A program made the translations under genes and the position numbers. The notes beneath the pieces are model-generated. The model was given only the letters and a program-made list of their open reading frames with translations, did not search any database and was not told the DNA's origin. A stretch of 64,000 nucleotides of DNA from Eunapius fragilis. Lineage: Eukaryota; Porifera; Demospongiae; Spongillida; Spongillidae. Location: the NCBI GenBank assembly GCA_963681505.1, contig OY811980.1:1181542-1245541 (forward strand). The letters run 5' to 3'. Numbering within the stretch: the first letter of the stretch is position 1; each line of letters begins with the position of its first letter. Positions 1 through 40,989 of this stretch are shown here, in pieces.

Positions 1-176
1 TTTGGTCGGGCTTGTCACCCTACTACCTGACCAAACGCGGTAGCAGGGCCCGCCTGACTATGTACAGCACGGATCTGCACAAAACCATTCACTTCACATG
101 TAAAGCATGCATGGTGACTCAACTTTGTGTACAGTACATGTAGTGTCTATTGTTTTAATCTGATAAGGCTTCCTTA

Positions 177-213
<37 letters not shown>

Positions 214-333
214 GCCCCTTGTCTAGCCATGTACTATGTATGTTGCAACTGTATGAAAATAATTGCAGTTGCAAGGGCTGAGAACTAGGTGGTGAAATTA
301 AATTAACTTCAACCATATCCTTCTCCCATATAG
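1..333. other. No gene seen; poly-T tract
   Basis: No supportable coding exon. A run of about 29 T lies at 181-209. A plausible splice acceptor (TATAG) ends at 333, just before the open frame described next. Confidence 0.5.
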
Positions 334-616
334 CTACTCCTTGTATGAACCCAAATCTCATGCACTAATGGAGTATAATGGTGGTCTTGAAAAAGCTATT
401 CTTAGGGATAGCGAGCTTCTAAGTGAAGTAAATGATGCCTTTTGTAAGTCTCATCCATTGCTAGCTCAAAATGTTGTTACTAGATCTGCCCGTGCAGCAG
501 TAAGTAAGATTGGGGCAGAGGCATTGGTTTCTAAAGCACTAAGTGTACGAAGAGCAAAAGCAGGGTCATTGCTAAAAACTACACATACACCCCTTCCCTC
601 ACTGTCATTTATATGA
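334..616 (+). CDS. Possible 3'-terminal exon of an unidentified gene
   Basis: An open frame follows a good acceptor and runs to TGA at 614-616. It reads like real protein: a charged, helical stretch with a motif such as AVSKIGAEALVSKALSVRRA, of mixed composition and without repeats. I do not recognise the family. If real it is the last or an internal exon of a gene whose 5' part lies left of the window. A donor inside the frame is also possible, so the last 15-20 residues, which are less protein-like, may be intronic. Confidence 0.35.
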
Positions 617-821
617 TGGAATTGGACCAATAGAATTATAGCACAGTCTGCACACGTGTTAAGGCTTTGCAAGGTATAAAAGTCACTCACCCGCTGAATG
701 GTGCACTTTGCAAAAGGAGGTAAAAATTTAATAATACTCTATGTGGATTCTAGGCTTTGCACTTTGCTTGAAAAAAGAAAGAGGTAAAAATTTAATCATA
801 CTCTCTATCACGTACATGTAG

Positions 822-1121
822 ATGGCAGCTGAAGACCTCAGAAGTTTTTTCACCAATGAGGGGTCGGAGGAGGAAGAGGAAGAGGATGACTACATTCATC
901 CTCCGACTCCTCTCCCCTTCACCCCGCCACCTCCTGAAGCAGCGCTGCCCCCGCCTGCACTCCTGCTGGCACCTGCATGGCCACTGCCACCCTGGCCCAC
1001 CTGGCCAGATCAAGCATGGCGAGGAGGCCGGGAGGAAGACGGCCCCGAAGAAGAAGAGAGCGCGAGCGAGGACACATCATCATACATTCTACTAATTATT
1101 ATTAAAGATATGAATTATTGA
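822..1121 (+). CDS. Possible acidic and proline-rich exon, unidentified
   Basis: The frame opens with ATG directly after an AG (…CATGTAG|ATGGCAGC). It encodes a Glu/Asp run, a Pro/Leu-rich middle and a second acidic stretch before TAA. GC content is much higher than in the flanks, as expected of coding DNA, and an ATTAAA-like signal lies near 1101. An overlapping frame from 856 is also open and ends in a Lys/Arg-rich tail, so the frame cannot be fixed. It could be the last exon of the gene to the left or a small gene. No family is recognised. Confidence 0.25.
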   Translation: MAAEDLRSFFTNEGSEEEEEEDDYIHPPTPLPFTPPPPEAALPPPALLLAPAWPLPPWPTWPDQAWRGGREEDGPEEEESASEDTSSYILLIIIKDMNY

Positions 1122-1165
1122 TTATTGACAATGATACTGCTGACAGGGCGAAAAAAAACTTATGA

Positions 1166-1443
1166 ACAAGTAAATAAAAGCATTCTCTAACGAGAGAGTT
1201 GTTAGTATATAGGATTGACCAATGGTGGTGTAAAAAGCAGGGAAACAAGAGTGACAGAAAAGTTATAATAGGCCTATATTTAGCACACTCATGCACAATA
1301 TAACAGCGCATGCCTGAGTAATGGGCTAAATACAGGCCTATTTCAAAATTTCTGTCACTCTTGTTTCCCTGCTTTTTACACCACCATTGGTCAATCCTTT
1401 ATACCAATAACTCTCTCGTTAGAGAATGTTTTTATTTACTTGT
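1166..1443. mobile_element. Fold-back MITE, family A copy 1
   Basis: A 278-bp near-palindrome. It starts ACAAGTAAATAAAAGCATTC and ends with the complement, so almost the whole element folds into one long hairpin with a short central loop near 1290-1320. It carries no coding potential. The outer ends and the internal blocks GTGTAAAAAGCA and CTATATTTAGC are shared with the copy at 11714-12006. Much of the arm sequence between these blocks differs between the copies. Confidence 0.85.
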
Positions 1444-3463
1444 AGTATATAGCTACACATGGTTTTCAGCAACAGCGCAGCCAATCTAATACGCTTATTT
1501 AAAGGTTGCTGTTGTGTGGAGGGACCTCTTCTTGTATAAGGTTGGTGAGTAAGGCTCTCAATCTTTAGATGGTACGTTGTGCGGGTCCAGCGGTAGAAGT
1601 TAAGAGCTTCCCTCTAGCGGCTCTGCAAAGCTATGAGCAAACGACGTTGCATATATAATGCTCACGCACGCACCATGTAAGGGCGCATGAGTAAGCTTAA
1701 AATACAACCGAACGCTGGCGCATATAAACAAAAAACTGCACAGCGCACACGGTTATAGTTACAACTGCGGTTCAAAGTGGGCAGGCAGCACTACTGTCTG
1801 TGAATATTTCTAGCAAGGTTAATTAATTTGATGCATAGAAACGTTTCTTTTTACAAAGCGTATTTATCGGTAATCTCCCATAGTGACAGCTAGGACATGT
1901 AGGTAGGATGGTTCTGTTTATTCTTTTATGAATATAAGTGGTGAGCCGTGCCCCCCACCCCCCATTTAGAGAGCTCGAGGATGCGAATTTCCATGTCATA
2001 ATGCCATGTCTGCAACACTCTGATATAGTTCAGCAGTGCCTTGGTATAAACATACAATTCATATACGTATGATAAACCAAGCCACCCTCAACCTTTCTAT
2101 AAATAGACCATGTCATCAAGAGCTCACTTCAATATCGTAGGGAATTAGACACAACTGTAGAAATAAAAAAAATAAAATTTAAAATGCGCACTGATTCATG
2201 AGTACCATGCATAACAGACCATAGGGAATTGATCCTACAACCACACAACGCTAGGCTTGAAATTACTAAATGGCTGTCTCACTCGAATGAAGACTTGATG
2301 TGCATGCAATCAATACTGCCTTACAAAAATCATTAAGCAATATTGTAATAATGCAAAGGAGGAATAGGTGCAGGCATCTCTCAATGTGTTTACTGTGTTA
2401 GCAAAAAAACACCTTAATTATGATGTAATAGTATGGGAGATAGATGACCAATTGAATGGAATGGACAATTAAAGTCATTCCATGTATGTCCCCAGAGCAG
2501 ACCTCACTAAAATATATGCATGAGAGTTTTTGACTGCCAGAAAGTATGTCAGTAAGGTGTAATAAGGTCTCTTATGTCCCACAAGTCTCAAGCACTTGGA
2601 ACCAGTATATAAAGCACTTTGGATAGTTGCCTTCAGAGATCAGCACAAATCAATCAATAATGTCGATCCATGATTATTAGTGCATGCATGAGACCAGTGG
2701 CGGTTAGGCTGGTGGGGGCAAACAGGCGTAGGATTATCCAGAGAAAATTCTGGTTTGCCCTCCCTCCACAGCCACACTGCCACTGAGTGGGACATCATCC
2801 ACTAACATGTTAGGCATTTTACACAGCACACATCTAGAGCAGGGAAAAAACAGCGTAGAGGGACTCTAGCTACCGTGATGTTCTAGATGGTGGCCATGCA
2901 CAAGATTATATCATCATTAACCTAATGCACGCATGTTTTTAACCGAATGTTTTTGTTTAACTAAAGTAGAATTGTTCAAAATCAATAAAATGAGGCAGCA
3001 GAGGAATGTTAGGTAGCCGAAAGTGGGTTTCAACAATATAATCTAAAGCCGTGAACATGAATAACTTCAAATTGGTATAATATTTCAAAGTCCGGAAGAA
3101 TTCTTTGGTAACGGTAAACACATTATTGCATGACGCAGACGTGCGTCTCGCGACGTAATCAGTTAAAATATGACAATTTCTTTCTTATGCACTAGAAATT
3201 GGTTTGTCCATCATGGAGTTACAATGGCCTGAATATTTAATTATTCGCACATAAGATTCCTTTTCGATCCCAACTGTATTCAGGTTTTTATTGCCTCACT
3301 AATATCAGTAACCACTGCATGCATGGATATGTATGGTGGAACTGGATAAGTAAATGTCAATAACACAAAATGCACATGTATATGCAGTGCATCTAGTACT
3401 ATCACTTGTGCTCATTCTAGGTAAGTCAAGCAGGAGGAGGGTGGTTCCAAGTGATCCTCCTTG
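1444..3463. other. Intergenic, 3' flank of the ENPP gene
   Basis: No exon is supportable. It holds a possible 91-bp hAT-like MITE at 2695-2785 (ends CAGTGGCGG and CACTG, imperfect inverted arms). It also holds a 65-bp dispersed repeat at about 3176-3242 that recurs at about 6711-6775 in an ENPP intron. Confidence 0.5.
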
Positions 3464-11432
<7,969 letters not shown>

Positions 11433-11713
11433 AAATTTCAGTGGGTGGATAGAGATGACGATAAGCAACTTATGATGTATTAATGAATCGAGTTGTAAGC
11501 TCATAAATGACGTGAGGGAGTTTTTTTTTGTGGGGGGTCCCACATTACAATATATAGGTGCATTAATGTATACTCATTGTGACATGGCTATTCAGAAGGG
11601 CAAGCAAACATTGTACATGTGACCGTAAAAGCAGAGATAAAATTATTTGGTATAAGCGTGCCTATCCCAAGCACCATTACTATCATTTTACAGCACCCCC
11701 AGGATACAACCAT

Positions 11714-12006
11714 ACAAGTAAATAAAAACATTCTCTCTGAGAAAGTTGGTGGGATATAGGTTTTTCAGGCAAATAGTATACTGGTGTAAAAAGCAAAGAA
11801 ACAAGTTTCATCAGAAGGGAAAATGTAATAGTCCTATATTTAGCACACTTCGACTAAGGCATATGCTGTTTCTGTGCTAAATATAGGACTATTACATTTT
11901 CCCTCCTGATGAAACTTGTTTCTTTGCTTTTTACACCAGTATACTATTTGCCTGAAAAACCTATATCCCACCAACTTTCTCAGAGAGAATGTTTTTATTT
12001 ACTTGT
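11714..12006. mobile_element. Fold-back MITE, family A copy 2
   Basis: A 293-bp near-perfect palindrome beginning ACAAGTAAATAAAAACATTC. The arms pair almost base for base around a loop near 11850-11875. The terminal and internal blocks are shared with the copy at 1166-1443, but most arm sequence is copy-specific. Confidence 0.88.
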
Positions 12007-12542
12007 TTCCTTAATTTTTTAACACCCAAATCACTGTTGCATCGCAGGTTTCCCCCCTTTCATTTAACCGTCAATCCAGACGTATTGTGAAAATTTTCTA
12101 GGTATCTTTGCTTAATTAGAATTGGTAAGACCGTATATAGGCTTTTAGGCGTTTTTGTATCAAAGCGAGTCCTCCAGCAAATTCTAAAGCTATTGGTGCA
12201 ATTTTCATTGCTTAAAAGTGTTCCTGTCCCGAGTTATGAGTTTTCAAGAAGAAGAAGAAGCAGAAGCAGACGACCCGCCCATTATTTTTGGAAGGGGAAC
12301 GAGGACGGCAGTATTTTTCGTTCTCGACAACCACGCGGTTCTACGACGTGAAACAAAAACGAAACTACTCAGTTTTGACTTCTAGATCGATTGCCGCAAC
12401 AAGTTAGACGATTCGATCGTCGGGAGCGAAGCTACGGTAGGGTCGCGGGATTTTAATTAAATTCATAGTCGGGGTCAAAACCTATATGGAAGTCTCTAGC
12501 GAGACTTCCGATTAGTTAAATTAAACTGGGAAACTTCAATTG

Positions 12543-12806
12543 ATAGGCGTCCGCTCATTAATTTCAGGGGGGGTGGGGGGGGGGGGGGGGGGGGGTGGGG
12601 GGGGGGGCAAGTATGACAAAACCCTGCCAGGGGGAAGGTGCGAGAGGGGGACGTGCTCCCTCCCGCGCGAAGCCCGGAAGTTTTCGGTACACTAATATAT
12701 TTATGCACGAAAAACTCATGTACAGATGCGCAATTCATGAAAACAAAACTAAGATTAGCTCTATGGTTCTATGAATATTAATTAATGCCATAGAGCGGAC
12801 GCCTAT
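12543..12806. mobile_element. Short TIR MITE with central poly-G
   Basis: Terminal inverted repeats ATAGGCGTCCGCTC (12543-12556) and its exact complement (12793-12806). A 40-bp G-run broken by T lies at 12567-12607. No coding capacity. Confidence 0.65.
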
Positions 12807-12963
12807 GCCAGAGCTAGAGATAATATCTCTGCCTGTACTGACCTGCATCTAATTGTACATGCATCATGTATTTGCACGTGATCATATGGTTACATTCGCG
12901 CCATGGATATGGCGGGTAGATAAGACTCAAATAGAAAGGATGCAAACTATCTCTGTTTGAATA

Positions 12964-34937
<21,974 letters not shown>

Positions 34938-36467
34938 ATGGATACTAAAAGTGCATCAGTACTGATATTAATAATATATATATTTATATATATATATGTT
35001 GTGTAATGAATCCACTTTTTAACCCTTTCTGACTATACTGCACTTCTTTCCAAGTCTTACTCAGAAAGTCATGTGCATGCTCTGGACATTGTGACCTAAA
35101 TTAGAAACTTTTCTGGTAGACAGCTAGACACTAGCTCCATTCTCCTGCCCTAGGCTCATGTACCACAGGTAGGGGTGTATACTTTGTTTCGAGACCCTAT
35201 AATAGATGTGTATTTATGCAAGTGTATGAAGTGTGCATCAATGGTAAGCATGTATTGTACATTAGAACCTTACCCTTCAGTGTAGAAGGATGTACTCATG
35301 TATTTCATTACTCCATAGCATAACCGGATGTGATTATCCAGTTTGCATGCATGAAATTTGCATGGTAATGTATAAAGAAAAATCTACCTCTGTTGCAAAC
35401 ACTCGTTTCGTGCATAAGACAACATTTTGTATGGAGCATGATATAGCTTCAATATATCGTCACGTGATTTGTTACTAGCTGTATATGTCAGAATGCTGGA
35501 TACAAGTTATGCTAGGGAGAACAATACTACACGAATACAACTGAATAGAGAGATTCTAATGTACAACTTCCTTTCTTTCTCTTTTTGAAAAAAAAAGTCT
35601 GGTTAAAACCGTACAACCGGGCCTGCCGTTAATACTGGATTGCTAAAGCGAGTAGTTTTACCAAAAAAAGTATACTATTACCCAGAATCAGTCTGGATAA
35701 TGGCTAGCGCATGCGCACTATAATAACTACCTGGCAGTGTCGTCGTTTTTTTTTCGTTTTTTTTTTTCCCGAGGTTAGAGGTAACCCTTAATAATTATAA
35801 CTGAGAACTCTTGTTTCCTAAAAACTAGTAGTGGTCTAAAGTTACATGATGTCCAAAGTAAAGTGACCTTAGAAAGCCACATACGTGCATGTCTTAAACT
35901 CAAAGAGTCATCTGATGCATTTGATTTGGAGGCAGCAGGCAAAAATACCCCGGCATCGCAAAATAAATAGCAACTGATGAGTAGTAACGAAATGTAAGTT
36001 TAAAAACGTTTAAAAGATTTGGCACACACAAAAATGTTCTTATCAACTTTTGCTGATAGGTTTATTATAGGTTTACTTGCTTCTTTAGCCGGCAAAGTAT
36101 TATTTTATCTGCAAGGTATTTCAATCTATTTATATAATAAAATTATTTTGGTTTTCCTTCAAGGTATCTCTGCATGTTTTTCAATCAAATATGCGTTCAC
36201 GTGTTCAGATGATCGATCCAAATACTTCTCTACAGCAATATGGCTTACCGGGCAAGCTACAACGCTATATGTGGGCACCATGCATTCAAAATGGTTAACT
36301 GCACCGTGCATCAGTGTTCTATAGACCTAAATTGAGATGGTCATTTGTTTATTAGGATTTCAGCGTTATAAACCAGCTGCCGTTAGCTCAAGTCTACATA
36401 TATACAATACTATAATTAACAGTGCATTGGGAGGGAAGGGGGAACATATGTATGTACACATAATAAA

Positions 36468-36500
<33 letters not shown>

Positions 36501-36606
36501 GGTCACGCCGGATGCGCGTGCGCTGCGCATTAACTATAAGGCTTCGGCCCTTAAAATATGGTTTCGGACACCTCGATTGCATTCGTTCAGTTGACTAGTT
36601 TGCTGC
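34938..36606. other. Intergenic: CPLANE1 3' flank to receptor 1
   Basis: It contains an AT-dinucleotide tract near 34973-35000, poly-T runs near 35750 and a G-run of about 30 at 36471-36499. A frame at 36019-36324 is AT-rich and unrecognised, and I do not call it. The duplication shared with receptor 2 begins near 36559 (ATGGTTTCGGACACCTC). Confidence 0.5.
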
Positions 36607-37614
36607 ATGTGGACCATGGAAGCTTTCGACAACGCTACGAATGGCAGCGGCATTTGCGAGTTCACTTCTGAGTCGCCTCTACCAGCATGGCTGATAGCTA
36701 TGCAGGCCGTGTTTCTTATCCCGTCGCTTGTGGCATTGTTGCTTCTCAACGTCTCCTATACGGTGGTCGTGATTATTCACAAAGCGCTCCATCAGAAGGA
36801 GATGATGATAAGTCTAGTTTTCACCATTTCAAACATTTGTACCGGCGTCGTTACGTACATCCCTAGCATTGCTTCGGTGATCAACGGAGGGTGGCCATTT
36901 GGAAAATCAGTCTGCTACGCCGTTGGAACGGCAAGTCTTTTCCTTGCGTTCTTGAGGTTCACGTTCATATTGGCATTCACTGTCGACCGATTCACTGCAG
37001 TCATGTATCCGTTTCAATATCCACAGCACAGTGCAAAGGTCGCAGCAATAATCTTCATCGTTGGCGGTATGTACAGTGCGGTTATATCGCTTCTACTCAA
37101 TGCAAACCTCTTTGGCTGTTACAACCTTGATAAGCCTTTTCAAATATGTCACTTTGTAATAAACTGTACCAAAACGGTGTGTTATATATTCATCGTTATC
37201 CAAGTGCTCGTGATCGTCTCCTTCGGCATTGTGGTGCCATTTGTACTTAATATTGTGATGTTCTACCAGTCCAAAAAGCTTCAAACGACAATCGCTTGCG
37301 GAACGATCGAAAATGATCCTGGAACCGCGATAGATAGACGCGGAAATGTCAGAACAACGGTGACGATCGCGTTACTCCTTGCTTCAACTGTAGGCCTTAC
37401 GTCACCATACGTCATTTTCACCGCCGCAGAGAAGACACTGCATTTTGATGGCACCGCCTACTTCCTGATTGGTGCAATGACTGGTGATTTGTATGCCCTC
37501 GTCCCCATCGCTGACACCCTCGTTATTTGGAGGAATAGAGACGCCTATGAATGCACCGTGTCCTTATGCAAGAAAATCTTCAAAGTGGTCACTAATGCTA
37601 AGTTTGAATTTTAA
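36607..37614 (+). CDS. Rhodopsin-like 7TM receptor, copy 1
   Basis: Intact single-exon 335-residue seven-helix protein in the plasma membrane. It has a short N-terminus with N-glycosylation sites (NATNGS). TM1 is about 29-52 (conserved LLN), TM2 65-88, TM3 97-122 with the preceding Cys, TM4 137-160, TM5 183-207, TM6 240-262 and TM7 272-297. The DRY motif is DRF, followed by TAVMYPFQY, so class A identity is clear. It is divergent elsewhere: the TM2 Asp and TM4 Trp are not at the usual places, TM6 has GLTSPY instead of CWxP, and TM7 has VPIADTLV instead of NPxxY. The ligand cannot be guessed. The better start may be the Met at codon 4 (36616), which aligns with copy 2. A tandem paralogue lies 5.27 kb downstream. 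Confidence 0.88.
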   Translation: MWTMEAFDNATNGSGICEFTSESPLPAWLIAMQAVFLIPSLVALLLLNVSYTVVVIIHKALHQKEMMISLVFTISNICTGVVTYIPSIASVINGGWPFGKSVCYAVGTASLFLAFLRFTFILAFTVDRFTAVMYPFQYPQHSAKVAAIIFIVGGMYSAVISLLLNANLFGCYNLDKPFQICHFVINCTKTVCYIFIVIQVLVIVSFGIVVPFVLNIVMFYQSKKLQTTIACGTIENDPGTAIDRRGNVRTTVTIALLLASTVGLTSPYVIFTAAEKTLHFDGTAYFLIGAMTGDLYALVPIADTLVIWRNRDAYECTVSLCKKIFKVVTNAKFEF

Positions 37615-37853
37615 AATATCGGATCCGAGAGAATTCACTAGAATCTGAACGACAAAAACGTTTAGCTTTACAATGTCCTACAGGTTAACAGCCACAAAGA
37701 GAAGATGCCATAATTGCCTGATGAAACGTTTACCAAATTTATTGTCATCTATTCCATACAGAATACTCGCGTCGTTATATGTGACTGACAAGGTTTTAGA
37801 ATTATATTGAGGGCCGATGTCGCGGAATTGTTTATCCCCCAATCATTGTAACC

Positions 37854-37874
37854 CCCCCCCCCCCCCCCCCCCCC
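37854..37874. repeat. Poly-C run in receptor 1 3' flank
   Basis: A run of about 21 C. A similar run sits at the equivalent place after receptor 2 (about 43110-43130), so it predates the duplication. Confidence 0.85.
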
Positions 37875-37999
37875 TCAACCTCCGGGTGTATTGCTTAATT
37901 ATGAAAACTAGAGGGGTTCAAAAATACTCTAAAGCTTTACACTTAGGAGGACATATAAACACATCAGTTACTGTCACATGTGAGGACTTCTCCAACAGC

Positions 38000-39300
38000 T
38001 ATGCATGAGGCTAACATGCGGGGTAGGTGAAGATCTGGGTTTGAACTTGATTAAAGCAGTAGCATCGGAACAGCAATACTAATTGAATCACAATCCTTGT
38101 CACCTCGCATCTTTCCTACATATGCTGCCAAAGCCATTGACATCGTAACAGCATGCATTAATTGGTCAAATCTAGCCAACATGCACCACTATCAAGACAA
38201 TGAGGAAGTTTTGCAAAACATACCTGTTGATGTCACCAAGAAATATTTTTTAGATATAAAAAAGGTATGTGCTGAGAAAAAATGTATTGCAGCAGTTGGA
38301 TGATGCAATAATTAATGCTGATCATGCATGCTAAAACCTCCGCAATCATTATGTGAGTGTATCTATAAGCAGCAACACTGAGGTGCAAGCGTCCAATCTC
38401 AACACTGATTTTGCTTACTGACGGCCTTGTCGTTTGGCGGGATAGAGACATCTCTATTCAGGAGGATGCGTACATATAGGGTCAGCCAGTAAACATGCAA
38501 TACGTGTACGCAGTGTCCATGACTCCCATGAGTGCTTTTGGATGGGATTACTTATTCAAGCGTTGCATCTGATTATGCGATATATAGTGTATACAGCATA
38601 GAAATTGGAAACGGATATTTTAAATTTATCGTTCCATAGCAAATAAATAAATCCCATTTTTAATTCCCAGTTAATTTTCCAATTACATCTACATTTGGTG
38701 GGGACGAGGCTGTACAAATCATATGGCGGGAGATCTGCACCTGTATCGTCATAATCTGGTGCTAATGTTGCCAAGATAAATATGAAATATGACGCTGTGG
38801 GGTCTCTGCATGACCATCCCCCAATCAAGTAACAGCTGGCTATGATGAAATCTCCCACTTGTTATTAGTGAATGGTGATGGAAGCCATGATTTCAAAGCA
38901 TCCATGGACTGCTTTACTGAATTGAAATGCTCTATGTATGCCATTCGTTTAATGATTTGTTTTCTAGCTTACCAATAAGAGGGAGCTATCATGATACAGG
39001 GTAGAAATTGATAGCAATTTCATTCGAACACTAAAACTTTGAAAGTATAAGGTACCAAAATACATGGTTGAAAAGATCACAAGACTGTTTTACAAGTCCA
39101 GATATACAAAATGAGCTGCTGCAAACCACAGCTGCATTGTGCATTAGTAAAACAACTGAAGATATTTTTTGCAGGCTTTCTTATTTGTTGCAGTCAGTGC
39201 TAATGCTACAGCTGGTTTGGAAAACCGAGGTAGCGACATTGTATCTTGAAAAAGAACCTCGAGCCTAACCTAGCTTCAAGAAACTGTGAAATTGCAATGT
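38000..39300 (+). pseudogene. hAT transposon debris, duplicated block copy 1
   Basis: This stretch matches 43450-45280 behind receptor 2. Near 39110-39260 it keeps a broken piece of the hAT transposase (ZMYM/52-kDa-repressor type): NATAGLENRGSDIVS, where the other copy has GQCYDGANAVASLENQGSN. Stops and frameshifts interrupt it. Relative to copy 2 it lacks about 400 bp with the zinc-finger end, and a segment near 38510-38705 is inverted. Confidence 0.7.
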
Positions 39301-39734
39301 CATTCTTCTGGACCCATTAGATACAGTGGAGAAAATGACCAAACTTATCACCTAAACGTCAAGTACTATTCCTCACCTTTCCTCACCTTTTTCAATTACC
39401 TTTTCTTGTGATGTGCTACACTAGCACATTCATGTGCTGTCAAGCGAGTAACCCTGCTGTCCACTGGCAGCCTCTGGATAGCAGCTGTAATATCCCTCAA
39501 GTGGGCATCCTCTCTAGCTTCAGCTGTATGTACTGCAGCCGAGTCTGGTCGCAGCTGACATGTTCATTCAGTGGTAGAATGTCTGCCATCACCATGGTGG
39601 AGACAGCCCGGATATTTCATTCCAGGCTCCTTGTACCCATATGATTGCCTGGAGATGGTGAGATGATGTATCTATTCAAAGTTTACTAAAATCTTGCATT
39701 GCAACAGCTAGAAATGGACGCACCTGCTTGACAT

Positions 39735-39900
39735 TTTGTTATTAGTGAAAGAGCTAATTAAGTCCTGGGAGGGGTCATCATCGTACTGCATCATCATATG
39801 GCAAGCCAGCTTGTTTTTGTAGCGGGCCTTCAAAGCAGCAATGACCCCTTGATCAAGTGGCTGGGTTAATGCTGTGCAGTTTGCCAGTAGGAACAGGAGT
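39735..39900 (-). pseudogene. pogo/Tigger-type DDE transposase fragment
   Basis: Minus-strand frame with NCTALTQPLDQGVIAALKAR followed by YKNKLA. This is the hallmark stretch near the third catalytic acidic residue of pogo/Tigger (DDE_1) transposases. Only about 55 residues are recognisable, and no flanking transposase or TIR is found, so it is a relic. Confidence 0.8.
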
Positions 39901-40277
39901 AAATTTACGTATACATTAAGCCAAAAGTGCTGCATATTTGTTTACTTACCTGCAATACTATGTGCATGTACATCATTTAATTCCATGCACCGTGGTTTCA
40001 TCCCCTTCACAATTGGTCCCTCAGACACTGCAAAAACCCCTTTTCTAACTTCATATTTACATCATTAACCTGTGATGTCTACTATGATCCAGTAACTAAC
40101 CAACTCTGCTATTTTACTGCTGTAGCTTATGCCATTAGCTCTTCGAGAACTCCAGACCTTTGGCACTCGTGTGAGTCATAGTCCCCTACCTGTACATCCC
40201 TAGTGCATGTTTCACACAATATTATCACATCACATAGAAGGCGTTGTATTATGTCTGAAGCTGGTTGCATGGATCTT

Positions 40278-40829
40278 GGTACCAAGTGAGCAGCATCATC
40301 ACAGCATGGACACCGAGTACTGGCTGATGTTGCAACATTTGGCATCAACAGCACACTTAGAACATTGCAATGCAACTTCACTGTGAGTAAGTCTATGACT
40401 GAAATGACCTGTTTTGGTGCTAATGCAGGGTCCTTTTTACCATACATGCATGATCTTTGGAGGTACCAAGTGAGCAGCATCATCACAGCATGGACACCGA
40501 GTACTGGCTGATGTTGCAACATTTGGCATCAACAGCACACTTAGAACATTGCAATGCAACTTCACTGTGAGTAAGTCTATGACTGAAATGACCTGTTTTG
40601 GTGCTAATGCAGGGTCCTTTTTACCATACATGCATGATCTTTGGAGGTACCAAGTGAGCAGCATCATCACAGCATGGACACCGAGTACTGGCTGATGTTG
40701 CAACATTTGGCATCAACAGCACACTTAGAACATTGCAATGCAACTTCACTGTGAGTAAGTCTATGACTGAAATGACCTGTTTTGGTGCTAATGCAGGGTC
40801 CTTTTTACCATACATGCATGATCTTTGGA
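40278..40829. repeat. 184-bp tandem triplication
   Basis: Three nearly identical 184-bp units starting at 40278, 40462 and 40646 (unit begins GGTACCAAGTGAGCAGCATC). The minus strand of each unit has an open frame with LAPKQVISVIDLL and TRCPCCDDAAHLVP. Because 184 is not divisible by three, the frames do not join. Upstream of the first unit the frame continues with CETCTRDVQVGDYDSHEC (down to about 40130), a Cys/His-rich zinc-finger-like stretch. Confidence 0.85.
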
Positions 40830-40989
40830 GGTGCAATGGTGTTTATATGGCGATGGTTATCGCTCAGGTTTTGTGCCTCTTTTAACTGAGTGGATCCATG
40901 AGTGTATATGTATGGTTTCCAGACTGTTAATTTACACCAAACTGTTCTGGAAACGGCTCGTCTTTGTACACACAAATACATGTACACAA

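Larger units (their letters stand above)
11433..12963. promoter_or_regulatory. Head-to-head intergenic region between ENPP and CPLANE1
   Basis: The two genes start in opposite directions about 1.5 kb apart, so both promoters and 5' UTRs should lie here. No TATA-type core can be assigned with confidence. Two MITEs (11714-12006 and 12543-12806) take up more than a third of the space. Confidence 0.45.

Noticed and set aside
36019..36324. Small plus-strand open frame upstream of receptor 1
   Set aside because: AT-rich, no recognisable domain, not in the duplicated block, no codon signal.
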